Source: Myxococcales bacterium UBA5297 (lineage in GTDB: Bacteria; Myxococcota; Myxococcia; Myxococcales; UBA5297). From it: DNA of 23,164 nt. This document shows positions 14,854-22,007 of the stretch, in pieces. A model generated the notes under the pieces. It made no database searches, was not told the origin of the DNA, and saw only the letters and a program-made list of their open reading frames with translations. The stretch's first letter is position 1; the number at the start of each line of letters is the position of its first letter. The translations under genes were made by a program, and so were the position numbers. The stretch spans positions 12,952 through 36,115 of the forward strand of contig DHSB01000105.1 in NCBI GenBank assembly GCA_002408385.1, in the 5' to 3' direction.

Positions 14854-15699
14854 ATGAAAAGCACCCTTCGCGCTCTGACGCTGCTTGCCGTGGGGGCGAT
14901 GCTGGCCCCCGCATCAGCCCTGTGTGCCGAGCCTGAAAAGGTCGTGGTCCGCAATCGCCTCTTCGTCAACGAGGGCAAGTTCGAGGCGACCGCGAGCGCG
15001 GGCCTGAGCCTGGTCAACTACTTGACGAGCCACACCAACTTCACCGCGGGCCTCGCGTACAACCTGACCGAGCAGTGGGCCGTCGAGTTCGCCGGCGGGT
15101 GGGCCCTCTCGAGCCAGACCAACGTCGCCGAGGCCGCCTCCAACGAGGTCGTCCAGAGCAACCCCGCCAGTCAGCAGAAGACGGTCGACGACTTCGAGGA
15201 CCTCTGGCAGATGACCTGGAACGTGGGCCTGGCGGCGCGCTGGTCGCCCATCTACGGCAAGATGAACGTGGCGGCCGAGTTGCCCGTGCATTTCAACGCC
15301 TACCTGCTCGCGGGCGGTGGGCTCGGGGGCATGGAGCGCGACAGCCTGGTCTACTGCATCGGCGAGGTCGCCGACTCGCACCGCAAGCTGGCGAGCTGCC
15401 GCCCGGACGGCTCGGGCGACTATCCGCTCGCGCCGCTCCACTCGAGCCAGATCAAGCCCATGTTCATAGGCGGCCTCGGCTTCCGGTTCTTCGTCAACCA
15501 GTGGGCGGGGCTGCGGCTCGAGGTGAGGGACGTGATGTTCCCCGACAGCTATCGGGTCGACATCGCCCGCGCCGCCGCGGAAAAGGACGTCGCGGCCAGG
15601 GACGCAGGGGACGAGGCGGCCACGCAGGGCCAGGCCGCGAGCAGCCCCGGCCTGACCCACCTCATCTTTTTCAACATCGGGGCCACCTTCAGCTTCTAG
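14854..15699 (+). CDS. Outer-membrane beta-barrel, GltB/GltA-like (first copy)
   Basis: A 281-residue protein with a signal peptide (1-24, ending ALCA) and alternating amphipathic strands through to a C-terminal Phe, as expected for BAM-inserted barrels. It has an N-terminal motif RNRLFVNEGKFE and, near the C-terminus, FRFFVNQWAGLRLEVRDVMF. Both are shared in related form with the next gene (PYTNEGRHE; FRVFLGERAAVRLEVRD), so the two are paralogues of the myxobacterial-type outer-membrane barrel family. In M. xanthus, GltA and GltB are paired outer-membrane barrels of the gliding machinery that interact with periplasmic GltC. By the gltB-gltA-gltC order this one would be GltB, but sequence alone does not separate them. 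An Ala/Asp-rich loop precedes the last strand. AGAAAGG lies just before the ATG. Confidence 0.8.
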   Translation: MKSTLRALTLLAVGAMLAPASALCAEPEKVVVRNRLFVNEGKFEATASAGLSLVNYLTSHTNFTAGLAYNLTEQWAVEFAGGWALSSQTNVAEAASNEVVQSNPASQQKTVDDFEDLWQMTWNVGLAARWSPIYGKMNVAAELPVHFNAYLLAGGGLGGMERDSLVYCIGEVADSHRKLASCRPDGSGDYPLAPLHSSQIKPMFIGGLGFRFFVNQWAGLRLEVRDVMFPDSYRVDIARAAAEKDVAARDAGDEAATQGQAASSPGLTHLIFFNIGATFSF

Positions 15700-15756
15700 C
15701 TGCCGCCGGCCGTCGCGAAGGCTTCGTTCACGATTAGCGAGTATCGAAGAGGCGTC

Positions 15757-16869
15757 ATGAAGACCATCCTGAGAGCAGCTCTGGTGATTGCGGCGCTTGC
15801 GCTTGCCTCGAGTGCGGCGGCCGAGGAGGCGAAAGAAGTCGGCGCGGTCGAGCAGACCGCCGTCCACGAGGTGGAAGCCGAGCCGGAGGCGGCCGGGGTC
15901 GAGGCCGCCCAGGCCGAAGAGGTCGAGGAAGCCGAGGTCGAGGAAGCCGAGGAAGCCGAGGAGGTCGAGGGCGAGGCCGGGGAGCAGGGGGCGGCGAGCG
16001 CCCAGCCCGCCCCCCCCAGGCGCACCGGCGACGCCCCGCTGCTTCGGGTTTCAGAAGAGCAGGCCCGGGTCATCGAAGGCGCACCGCTCGGCAACGCGAG
16101 CGTCGGCGTGCACATCATCGAGCGCAAGCCGTATACGAACGAGGGGCGCCATGAGCTGGTCCTGTACCCGGCGATCGCGCAGCTCAACTCCAAGTTCACC
16201 ATCCACGTCGGCGCCGCGGCCACCTACGCCTATCATCTGTTCGAGAACCTGGCGCTGCAGTTCACACCGCTGTTCCATTACGTCAACCACGAATCGGCGT
16301 TCAACCAAGAGCTCATCGACAAGGGGCACCAGCAGGCCCAGGCCGCGACGGCGCTGCTGCTGCAGTACGGCGCGGTCGGGGGCATCGAGGTGACGCCGAT
16401 GTACGGTAAGTTCGCGCTTTACGAGGGCGTGCTCGGCCATTTCACCTTCGTGCTCAACGCCGGAGCGGGAATGGGCAATACCCGGATTCAACTGCGGCCC
16501 GAGCAGACCGCCAATTGCGGGCCGGGCACGGCCAATCCAGAGTGCCGCGCAGCGAGCTTCGGGGACACGGGGTTCAAGTTCCTGGGCTCGGTGGGCGCAG
16601 GCTTCCGCGTCTTCCTAGGCGAGCGGGCCGCGGTGAGGCTTGAGGTGCGAGACCTCATCTACACGGCGCGCGTCGACAAGATCAACGGCTGTGCTTTCGA
16701 GGATCTCAACGAGCTTGGCAACGGCGGCCAGCCGCTCAACGCGAGCTGTAGGCCGGACAAGTTCTCCCACGTAGACGATCGGCAGCTCGCCAAGTTGCTG
16801 CTCAAGGAGACGAGCTCCGACGTCCTCAACAACGTCTCGGTCTACACCGGCTTCAGCTTCCTGTTCTAG
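15757..16869 (+). CDS. Outer-membrane beta-barrel with acidic N-terminal linker, GltA/GltB-like (second copy)
   Basis: A 370-residue protein. A signal peptide (1-22, ending SSAAA) is followed by a strongly acidic Glu/Ala/Val linker (about 23-85) with tandem repeats, then a Pro-rich bridge and a barrel of about 265 residues ending in FSFLF. The TNEG and RLEVRD motifs match the preceding gene, marking them as paralogues. Two Cys pairs (in NCGPGTANPEC and in NGCAF/NASC) may form loop disulfides. By position before the TPR gene it would correspond to GltA of M. xanthus, an outer-membrane barrel that works with GltB and GltC. The linker would lie in the periplasm, where it could contact the basic or TPR proteins. 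Shine-Dalgarno AGAGG lies 5 bp before the ATG. Both barrel genes end with the same TTCTAGCTGCCG around their stop codons. Confidence 0.8.
   Translation: MKTILRAALVIAALALASSAAAEEAKEVGAVEQTAVHEVEAEPEAAGVEAAQAEEVEEAEVEEAEEAEEVEGEAGEQGAASAQPAPPRRTGDAPLLRVSEEQARVIEGAPLGNASVGVHIIERKPYTNEGRHELVLYPAIAQLNSKFTIHVGAAATYAYHLFENLALQFTPLFHYVNHESAFNQELIDKGHQQAQAATALLLQYGAVGGIEVTPMYGKFALYEGVLGHFTFVLNAGAGMGNTRIQLRPEQTANCGPGTANPECRAASFGDTGFKFLGSVGAGFRVFLGERAAVRLEVRDLIYTARVDKINGCAFEDLNELGNGGQPLNASCRPDKFSHVDDRQLAKLLLKETSSDVLNNVSVYTGFSFLF
15922..15960 (+). repeat. In-frame 15-bp tandem repeat coding the acidic linker
   Basis: Two exact copies of GTCGAGGAAGCCGAG (15922-15936 and 15937-15951) are followed by a partial copy GAAGCCGAG (15952-15960). 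The repeat encodes VEEAE units. Copy-number change by multiples of 15 bp would lengthen or shorten the linker without a frameshift. Confidence 0.7.
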
Positions 16870-16893
16870 CTGCCGGACGGTTTCCCTTTTCTC

Positions 16894-16908
16894 GAGAGAG
16901 AGAGAGAG
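16894..16908 (+). repeat. (GA)7G dinucleotide tract at the gltC-like ribosome-binding site
   Basis: Seven and a half GA units end 6 bp before the ATG at 16915 and overlap the purine-rich Shine-Dalgarno region. It may simply be a purine-rich ribosome-binding site. It is also the kind of short repeat whose length can slip and alter the spacing. Confidence 0.6.
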
Positions 16909-16914
16909 CAGGAC

Positions 16915-18441
16915 ATGCGCGCATTTCGAACGGTTTCCCTCCTCGCTGCTCTCGGCTTGTTCGGCCTGTCGGGCGCGGCCGTGGCGGCCGAAGCGCTTCA
17001 GGACGCCGGGCAGAACAACAAGGCGGTCCAGGCCTACAACGATGGCGATTACGGCACGGCCGTGTTCCTGTTCTCCGACCTCGCCGACAACGCGGTCTCG
17101 GAGGAGATTCGGCTGCGCTCCGAGTATTACCTCGCGCAGTCGTTTCTCAAGATGGGGCTCTACGACGCGGCGCTTCGCCAGTATTCGTTCGTCGTCAAGG
17201 CCGGGCCGAACCACCCTCACTACCTCAGGTCCATCGAGGGCATCGTCCAGGTGAGCGAGGCGCTGCGCGAGGATTTCATCACCGGCACCGTGCTCGACAA
17301 GGAGTACAACGACGAGTTCGCCAAGCTGCCCATCGAGTCGCTCAACAAGATCAACTACATCGTCGGAATGGTGAGCTACCGCAAGAACAAGCGCGACGAG
17401 GCGATGAGCTTCTTCGCGTCGGTTCCCCCGGACTCGTCCTATTACGCGCGCGCCCGCTACATGCAAGGCATCCTGTTCGCGCGCAACGGAGATTTCCAGA
17501 AGGCACTCGAAGCGTTCGGCGACAACATCAAGCTGGCCAATACGCTGAAGCTGACCTACTCCGATTTGGAGTCGATTCAGCACCTCGCCCTCCTGGGCAC
17601 CGCTCGCACCTATTACGGGATGGGGCGCTACGCCGACGCCGTCAAGTACTACGAGCAGGTCCCGCGCTTTTCCGAATACTGGGACGAGGCCCTCTTCGAG
17701 AACGGCTGGGCGCGTTTCCACAATGACGACATCGGCGGCGCTCTCGGCTCGCTCCAGGCGCTGCACGCCCCGCAGTTTGCCGGCAGCTTCCAGCCCGAGT
17801 CCTGGATCCTGAAGGCGACGGTCTACTACTCGTCTTGCCTCTTCGACGACGCGAAGCTCGCGTTGGACGGCTTCGACAAGATCTATCTGCCCATCGCCGA
17901 GAGCTTGGCTACGTTGCTCGACGGCGACCGGGGCAACGACTACTACCACGCGCTGCTTGACGAGAAGTCGACGGAGCTGCCACGTTCGGTAAAGAACTAC
18001 CTCGTCGCCAACCGGCGGCTCGTGCAGTTCAAGGCCTACGCCGACCAACTCGACCGGGAGAAGGCGCTCATCCAGGCCGCCCCGGCGTGGAAGGGCTCGC
18101 GCATTCAAGCCAACCTCCTCGGCGAGATCGAGCAAAGCAAGGACCTTGCCGTCCAGCTGACCGGCAGCTTCGTCAAGCGGCGCCTCGACGACGCCGCCAA
18201 GACCATCATCGGCTTCGATGGTCAGAAGGAGATCATCAAGTTCGAGGTGGCCAAGGGCGAGACCGACATGCTCGAGCGGCGCGCCGATCAGCGCGCGCAC
18301 CTCGATGAGCAGGCGCTCTACCGGCCGGCGATGCCCGGCGCCAACTGGGAGTATTGGCAGTTCCAGGGAGAATTCTGGCTCGACGAGATCGGCTACTACC
18401 AGTACACGCTCAAGTCGGGCTGCATGAAGACAGAAGAGTAG
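16915..18441 (+). CDS. gltC: Periplasmic TPR protein, GltC-like
   Basis: A 508-residue protein with a signal peptide (1-25, ending AVAAEA) and no lipobox. TPR-like helical hairpins cover most of the chain, for example AVQAYNDGDYGTAVFLFSDL, YYLAQSFLKMGLYDAALRQY, MQGILFARNGDFQKALEAF and TYYGMGRYADAVKYYEQVP. The C-terminal 150 residues are helical and charged without obvious TPRs, ending in a Trp/Tyr-rich stretch and CMKTEE. In M. xanthus, GltC is the soluble periplasmic partner of the GltA/GltB barrels and is encoded directly after them, the same arrangement as here. The identity rests on position and TPR architecture; a generic periplasmic TPR protein is the alternative. The gene lies 45 bp after the second barrel gene. 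Confidence 0.65.
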   Translation: MRAFRTVSLLAALGLFGLSGAAVAAEALQDAGQNNKAVQAYNDGDYGTAVFLFSDLADNAVSEEIRLRSEYYLAQSFLKMGLYDAALRQYSFVVKAGPNHPHYLRSIEGIVQVSEALREDFITGTVLDKEYNDEFAKLPIESLNKINYIVGMVSYRKNKRDEAMSFFASVPPDSSYYARARYMQGILFARNGDFQKALEAFGDNIKLANTLKLTYSDLESIQHLALLGTARTYYGMGRYADAVKYYEQVPRFSEYWDEALFENGWARFHNDDIGGALGSLQALHAPQFAGSFQPESWILKATVYYSSCLFDDAKLALDGFDKIYLPIAESLATLLDGDRGNDYYHALLDEKSTELPRSVKNYLVANRRLVQFKAYADQLDREKALIQAAPAWKGSRIQANLLGEIEQSKDLAVQLTGSFVKRRLDDAAKTIIGFDGQKEIIKFEVAKGETDMLERRADQRAHLDEQALYRPAMPGANWEYWQFQGEFWLDEIGYYQYTLKSGCMKTEE

Positions 18442-18450
18442 GGCAACGGT

Positions 18451-18471
18451 GGCCGGGCCTGTCGTCCGGCC
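18451..18471 (+). terminator. Hairpin in the gltC-gltD spacer
   Basis: GGCCGG (18451-18456) pairs with CCGGCC (18466-18471) around a 9-nt loop, starting 10 bp after the gltC-like stop. No real U-tract follows (TCTTCGGCG). The 167-bp spacer, the largest between genes in the OMP-TPR part of the block, also has an 11-bp direct repeat ACGGTGGCCGG (18446-18456 and 18515-18525). No clear promoter is visible. Confidence 0.4.
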
Positions 18472-18608
18472 TCTTCGGCGCCAGTGCCCTCAACTGCCTG
18501 CCGCCAGCCAGATCACGGTGGCCGGCCCGAAGCGAAAGTCCCGCAACGCGCGCCGCTGAGCCTCGGGGGGCGGCAGCACGCGGTCAAGGCTCCAGGGAGA
18601 AATCGACG

Positions 18609-21600
18609 ATGCGGTTGAATCCTCGTCTGCTGATCTGCACGCTGAGCTTCGCGATCGTGACCGCAAGCGCCGGGCCGGTATCCGCCGCTGCCAAGAGGAA
18701 GCAGAAACCCGCGGCCGTTGCCAAGGATGCCAAGGCTGCGAAGAGCTCCACCCCCGCAAAAGCGCAGCCCGCCAAGGACGAGCAGAAGGGGCCCGCGCGC
18801 TTCTCGGCGACGATGAGCGAGGATATCGAGCTCGACGCCAAGGCCGACAAGAAGCGCGACGAGCAGATCGAACAGCTCAAGCGCATCATTCCCAAAGTTC
18901 AAGGCACGGCGAAAGCCGACTTGCTCTTCCAGCTCGCCGAGCTTTGGTGGGAGAAGAGCAAGTTTGTGCGCCACGCGGGCGTTCGCAAATGGGACGAGGC
19001 CTACGCGGCCTGGCTCGAGAAGGCCAACCGCGGCGAGGAGGCCGGGGTTGAGCCGCGGCTCGAGGTCTTCACGCGCGAAGGTGAACTCTATCGCCAGGAG
19101 GCGCTGCGCAAGTACGAGGAGATCCTTAAGGAGTATCCGGCCTACGAGCGCAAGGACGAGGTGCTGTTTGCCTTCGCCTACAACAAGTACGAGATCGGCC
19201 AGAAGGAAGAGGCGATCGAGAAGTACAACGAGCTCATCAAGCAGTACCCGGATTCGCGCTTCGTGCCCGACGCCTACGTGCAGATGGGCGAGCACTTCTT
19301 CAACACGAACCAGCTCGTCAAGGCGCGCACCGCTTTCGACAAGGCGCTCGCGACCAACAACGCAAAAATCAAATACTTCGCCCTCTACAAGCTCGCCTGG
19401 TGCGACTACAACGGCGGCGCCTACGAGGAGGCGGTCAAGAAGTTCAAGGAAGTCATCGCCCACTCGAAGGCGAACAAGGGCGGGACCGGCCTCAAGAACG
19501 AAGCGCTCAACGACATCGTCATCAGCTTTGCGCAAATCGACGCGGTCGACGAGGCGATGGAGTACTTCAAGAAGAATACCGGCAAGGCCAACTCCCGTCG
19601 CTTGACCGCCAAGCTGGCCGGTCTGTTCCAGGAGTCTGGCAAGCACGAGAGCGCGATCCGCGTCTTCCGCACCCTGATAAGCGACGACGTCAACGACGCG
19701 CGCTGCCCGGAGTATCAGAACGCGATAGTCACCAGCTACGAGGGCCTACGCAACCGCGAGATGGTCAAGAAGGAGATGAAGCGGTTGGTCGACCTCTACA
19801 ACCCGAACAGCCCGTGGGCGAAGGCGAATTCGGCGAACAAAAACGCGATCTCCGCGGCGTACGACATGACCGAGAACGCGATGCGCACGATGGTCACCGA
19901 GTACCACCAGGAGGCGCAGAAGACCAAGGTGGTCGAGACCTACCGGCTCGCGCGCGACATCTACAAGGAGTACCTCGACAACTTCTCGGACAGCGAGTTC
20001 GCCTACAACCTGCGCTTCTACTACGCGGAAATCCTCTGGGCCCTCAATGAATACGAGTCGGCAGCGCCGCAGTACGCGATGGTCGTCGACAAGGACAAGG
20101 CCGGGCAGTACTCGAAGATGGCCGGCTACAACGAGGTGCTCTGCTACGAGAAGCTCGTCGACATCGAGCGTGGCAAGGCGAAGAAGGTCGAGCTGAAGGA
20201 AGGACAGAAGATCGACGAGAAGCGGCGCAAGGACGAGATCAAGAAGACCACCGTCAAGCTCGAGCGTCACGACAAGGACGCCAAGGAAGAGGAAATCCCG
20301 CCCTTCCAGATGAAGCTCGTCACCGCTATCGACCGCTATGTGACCATCTATCCGGGCGCCGACGACGAGATTACGGTGCGCTACAAGGCCGCCTTCGTCT
20401 TCTACGACCACAAGCACGATCTCGAAGCGGCCAAGCGCTTTGGCGAAATCATCGCCAAATGGCCGACCGATCAGTGGAGCCGCAGGGCGGCCGACTTGTC
20501 GCTCGACATCCTCAATCAAAAGCAGGAGTGGTTTGAGCTCAATCGGCTCGCCCGCGAATTCCACGCGAACAAGAAGCTGGCGGGCAGCGACAAGGACTTC
20601 GCGACGCGCATCGCCGACCTGGTCGAGGCCAGCCAGTACATGTATATCGACGAGGTCGTCTACAAGAAGGAGCAGAGGCCGGCGGAGGCGGCGGTGAAGT
20701 TCCGCGAATTCGTCGCCGAGTTCCCCAAGTCGAAGTACTCGCCGCAGGCGCTGCTCTACGCGATGGTTATCCATTCCGAGGCCAAGGAGCTCGACAAGAG
20801 CATCGAGGTTGGCGAGAAGCTGCTCGCCGAGTACCCGGACGCGAAGACGACCGATGGCAAGGACCTGGTCGCGCGCACCGTGCTCTATCTGGGCTCGTTC
20901 TACGAGCAGACCGCCGACTTCGCGACATCGGCCCGCTTCTACGAGCGCTATGTGAACCTCTTCCTGGGCGAGCCCGCGAAGGAGGCCAAGAAGGCCAAGA
21001 AGGACAAGAAGCTCGAAGGGGAACTCGCCGACAAGGTCGCCGACGCTCTCTTCAACGCGGCGCTGTGGACCGAGGGGCTAGGCGACTACGACCACGCGGT
21101 CGCGCTCTACAGCCGCTACGTAACCGAGTTTTCGGCAAAGAAGGACGTGCCGGAGATCTATTTCAAGATCGGTTTGGTCTTCGAGCGACAGAAGAACCAC
21201 AAAGACGCGGCGAAGATCTTCAAGGGCTATGTCGAGCAATACGGCAAGAGCGTCGGGGCCGCCGAGGTCTTCTACGCGAAGTACCGCGAGTGGCTCGCGC
21301 TCAGGGAGCTGAAGCAAGACCGGGATTCTGCGCCGCTGATGGACGAGCTGCTCAAGTCGTACGAGAAGCTGTCGAAGGAAGGCCAGGAGAGCGACCGGGT
21401 GCGCAATGCCTACGCGCACCTGCGGTTCCAGGCGCTTGCGCCGTTGTGGCGCGAATACAAGTCGGTCCGCTTCGACCAAGTGCGCACGCTGCGCAAGAAC
21501 CTCAAGACCAAGCTCGAGCTCAAGGACAAGGTCGAGAAGGCCTACACCGCGGTCGTCGCCATCGGCTCGGTCGATTGGGCGGTCGCGTCGTTGACGCGAA

Positions 21601-21989
21601 TGGGCGAGGCGTATGAGGACTTCGCTCGCAACCTGCTCGACAGCCCCGATCCATACGGCCTCGACGAGGACCAGCTCTTCATGTACCGCAGCGAGCTCGA
21701 GAACCGCGCGTTCCCGCTCGAGGAGAGCGCCATCGGCCTGTACGAGAAGGCGCTCGAGAAGAGCTTCGAGCTGTCGGTCTACAGCGAGTCGACCCTCGAG
21801 GCGCAGAACCACATCAACAACTACAAGCGTGGGGCCTTCCTCGAGCCGCGCGACGTGCCGTACCAGGGAGCGCAGTTCTTCGCGTCCGCCGCGGCGATCC
21901 TCGATGCGCCCAAGCCGCCGCCTCCGCCGCCGATGCCGGCTCAGAACGCTACTCCGACCCCGGGCGCGCAGGCACCGGGCAACCAATAG
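18609..21989 (+). CDS. gltD: Giant periplasmic TPR protein, GltD/AgmU-like
   Basis: A 1126-residue protein with a signal peptide (about 1-26, ending PVSA) and a Lys/Ala-rich linker. TPR-type helical repeats then run nearly to the C-terminus, which ends in a Pro-rich tail with six consecutive prolines. Clear repeats include LFAFAYNKYEIGQKEEAIEK, YVQMGEHFFNTNQLVKARTA, YKLAWCDYNGGAYEEAVKKF and YFKIGLVFERQKNHKDAAKI. Size, signal and repeat content match GltD (AgmU) of M. xanthus, about 1218 residues, a periplasmic scaffold tied to AglT, AgmK, AgmX and CglB and required for gliding. The next gene, 18 bp downstream, is a TPR lipoprotein like GltE/AglT, reproducing the gltD-gltE order. The start is fixed by the signal peptide and the AGGGAG Shine-Dalgarno about 8 bp before the ATG. 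A Lys-rich insert (near 20190-20300) separates two repeat blocks. Confidence 0.85.
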   Translation: MRLNPRLLICTLSFAIVTASAGPVSAAAKRKQKPAAVAKDAKAAKSSTPAKAQPAKDEQKGPARFSATMSEDIELDAKADKKRDEQIEQLKRIIPKVQGTAKADLLFQLAELWWEKSKFVRHAGVRKWDEAYAAWLEKANRGEEAGVEPRLEVFTREGELYRQEALRKYEEILKEYPAYERKDEVLFAFAYNKYEIGQKEEAIEKYNELIKQYPDSRFVPDAYVQMGEHFFNTNQLVKARTAFDKALATNNAKIKYFALYKLAWCDYNGGAYEEAVKKFKEVIAHSKANKGGTGLKNEALNDIVISFAQIDAVDEAMEYFKKNTGKANSRRLTAKLAGLFQESGKHESAIRVFRTLISDDVNDARCPEYQNAIVTSYEGLRNREMVKKEMKRLVDLYNPNSPWAKANSANKNAISAAYDMTENAMRTMVTEYHQEAQKTKVVETYRLARDIYKEYLDNFSDSEFAYNLRFYYAEILWALNEYESAAPQYAMVVDKDKAGQYSKMAGYNEVLCYEKLVDIERGKAKKVELKEGQKIDEKRRKDEIKKTTVKLERHDKDAKEEEIPPFQMKLVTAIDRYVTIYPGADDEITVRYKAAFVFYDHKHDLEAAKRFGEIIAKWPTDQWSRRAADLSLDILNQKQEWFELNRLAREFHANKKLAGSDKDFATRIADLVEASQYMYIDEVVYKKEQRPAEAAVKFREFVAEFPKSKYSPQALLYAMVIHSEAKELDKSIEVGEKLLAEYPDAKTTDGKDLVARTVLYLGSFYEQTADFATSARFYERYVNLFLGEPAKEAKKAKKDKKLEGELADKVADALFNAALWTEGLGDYDHAVALYSRYVTEFSAKKDVPEIYFKIGLVFERQKNHKDAAKIFKGYVEQYGKSVGAAEVFYAKYREWLALRELKQDRDSAPLMDELLKSYEKLSKEGQESDRVRNAYAHLRFQALAPLWREYKSVRFDQVRTLRKNLKTKLELKDKVEKAYTAVVAIGSVDWAVASLTRMGEAYEDFARNLLDSPDPYGLDEDQLFMYRSELENRAFPLEESAIGLYEKALEKSFELSVYSESTLEAQNHINNYKRGAFLEPRDVPYQGAQFFASAAAILDAPKPPPPPPMPAQNATPTPGAQAPGNQ

Positions 21990-22007
21990 CGCGCGCGAGG
22001 CACGACC

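Noticed and set aside
16615..18300. 561-codon minus-strand open frame opposite the GltC-like gene
   Set aside because: Val/Glu/Arg/Leu-rich shadow without motifs; the plus strand has a signal peptide and TPRs.
18354..18608. 85-residue N-terminal extension of the GltD-like protein overlapping gltC
   Set aside because: It lacks motifs and would bury a good signal peptide that begins at 18609 after a clear Shine-Dalgarno.
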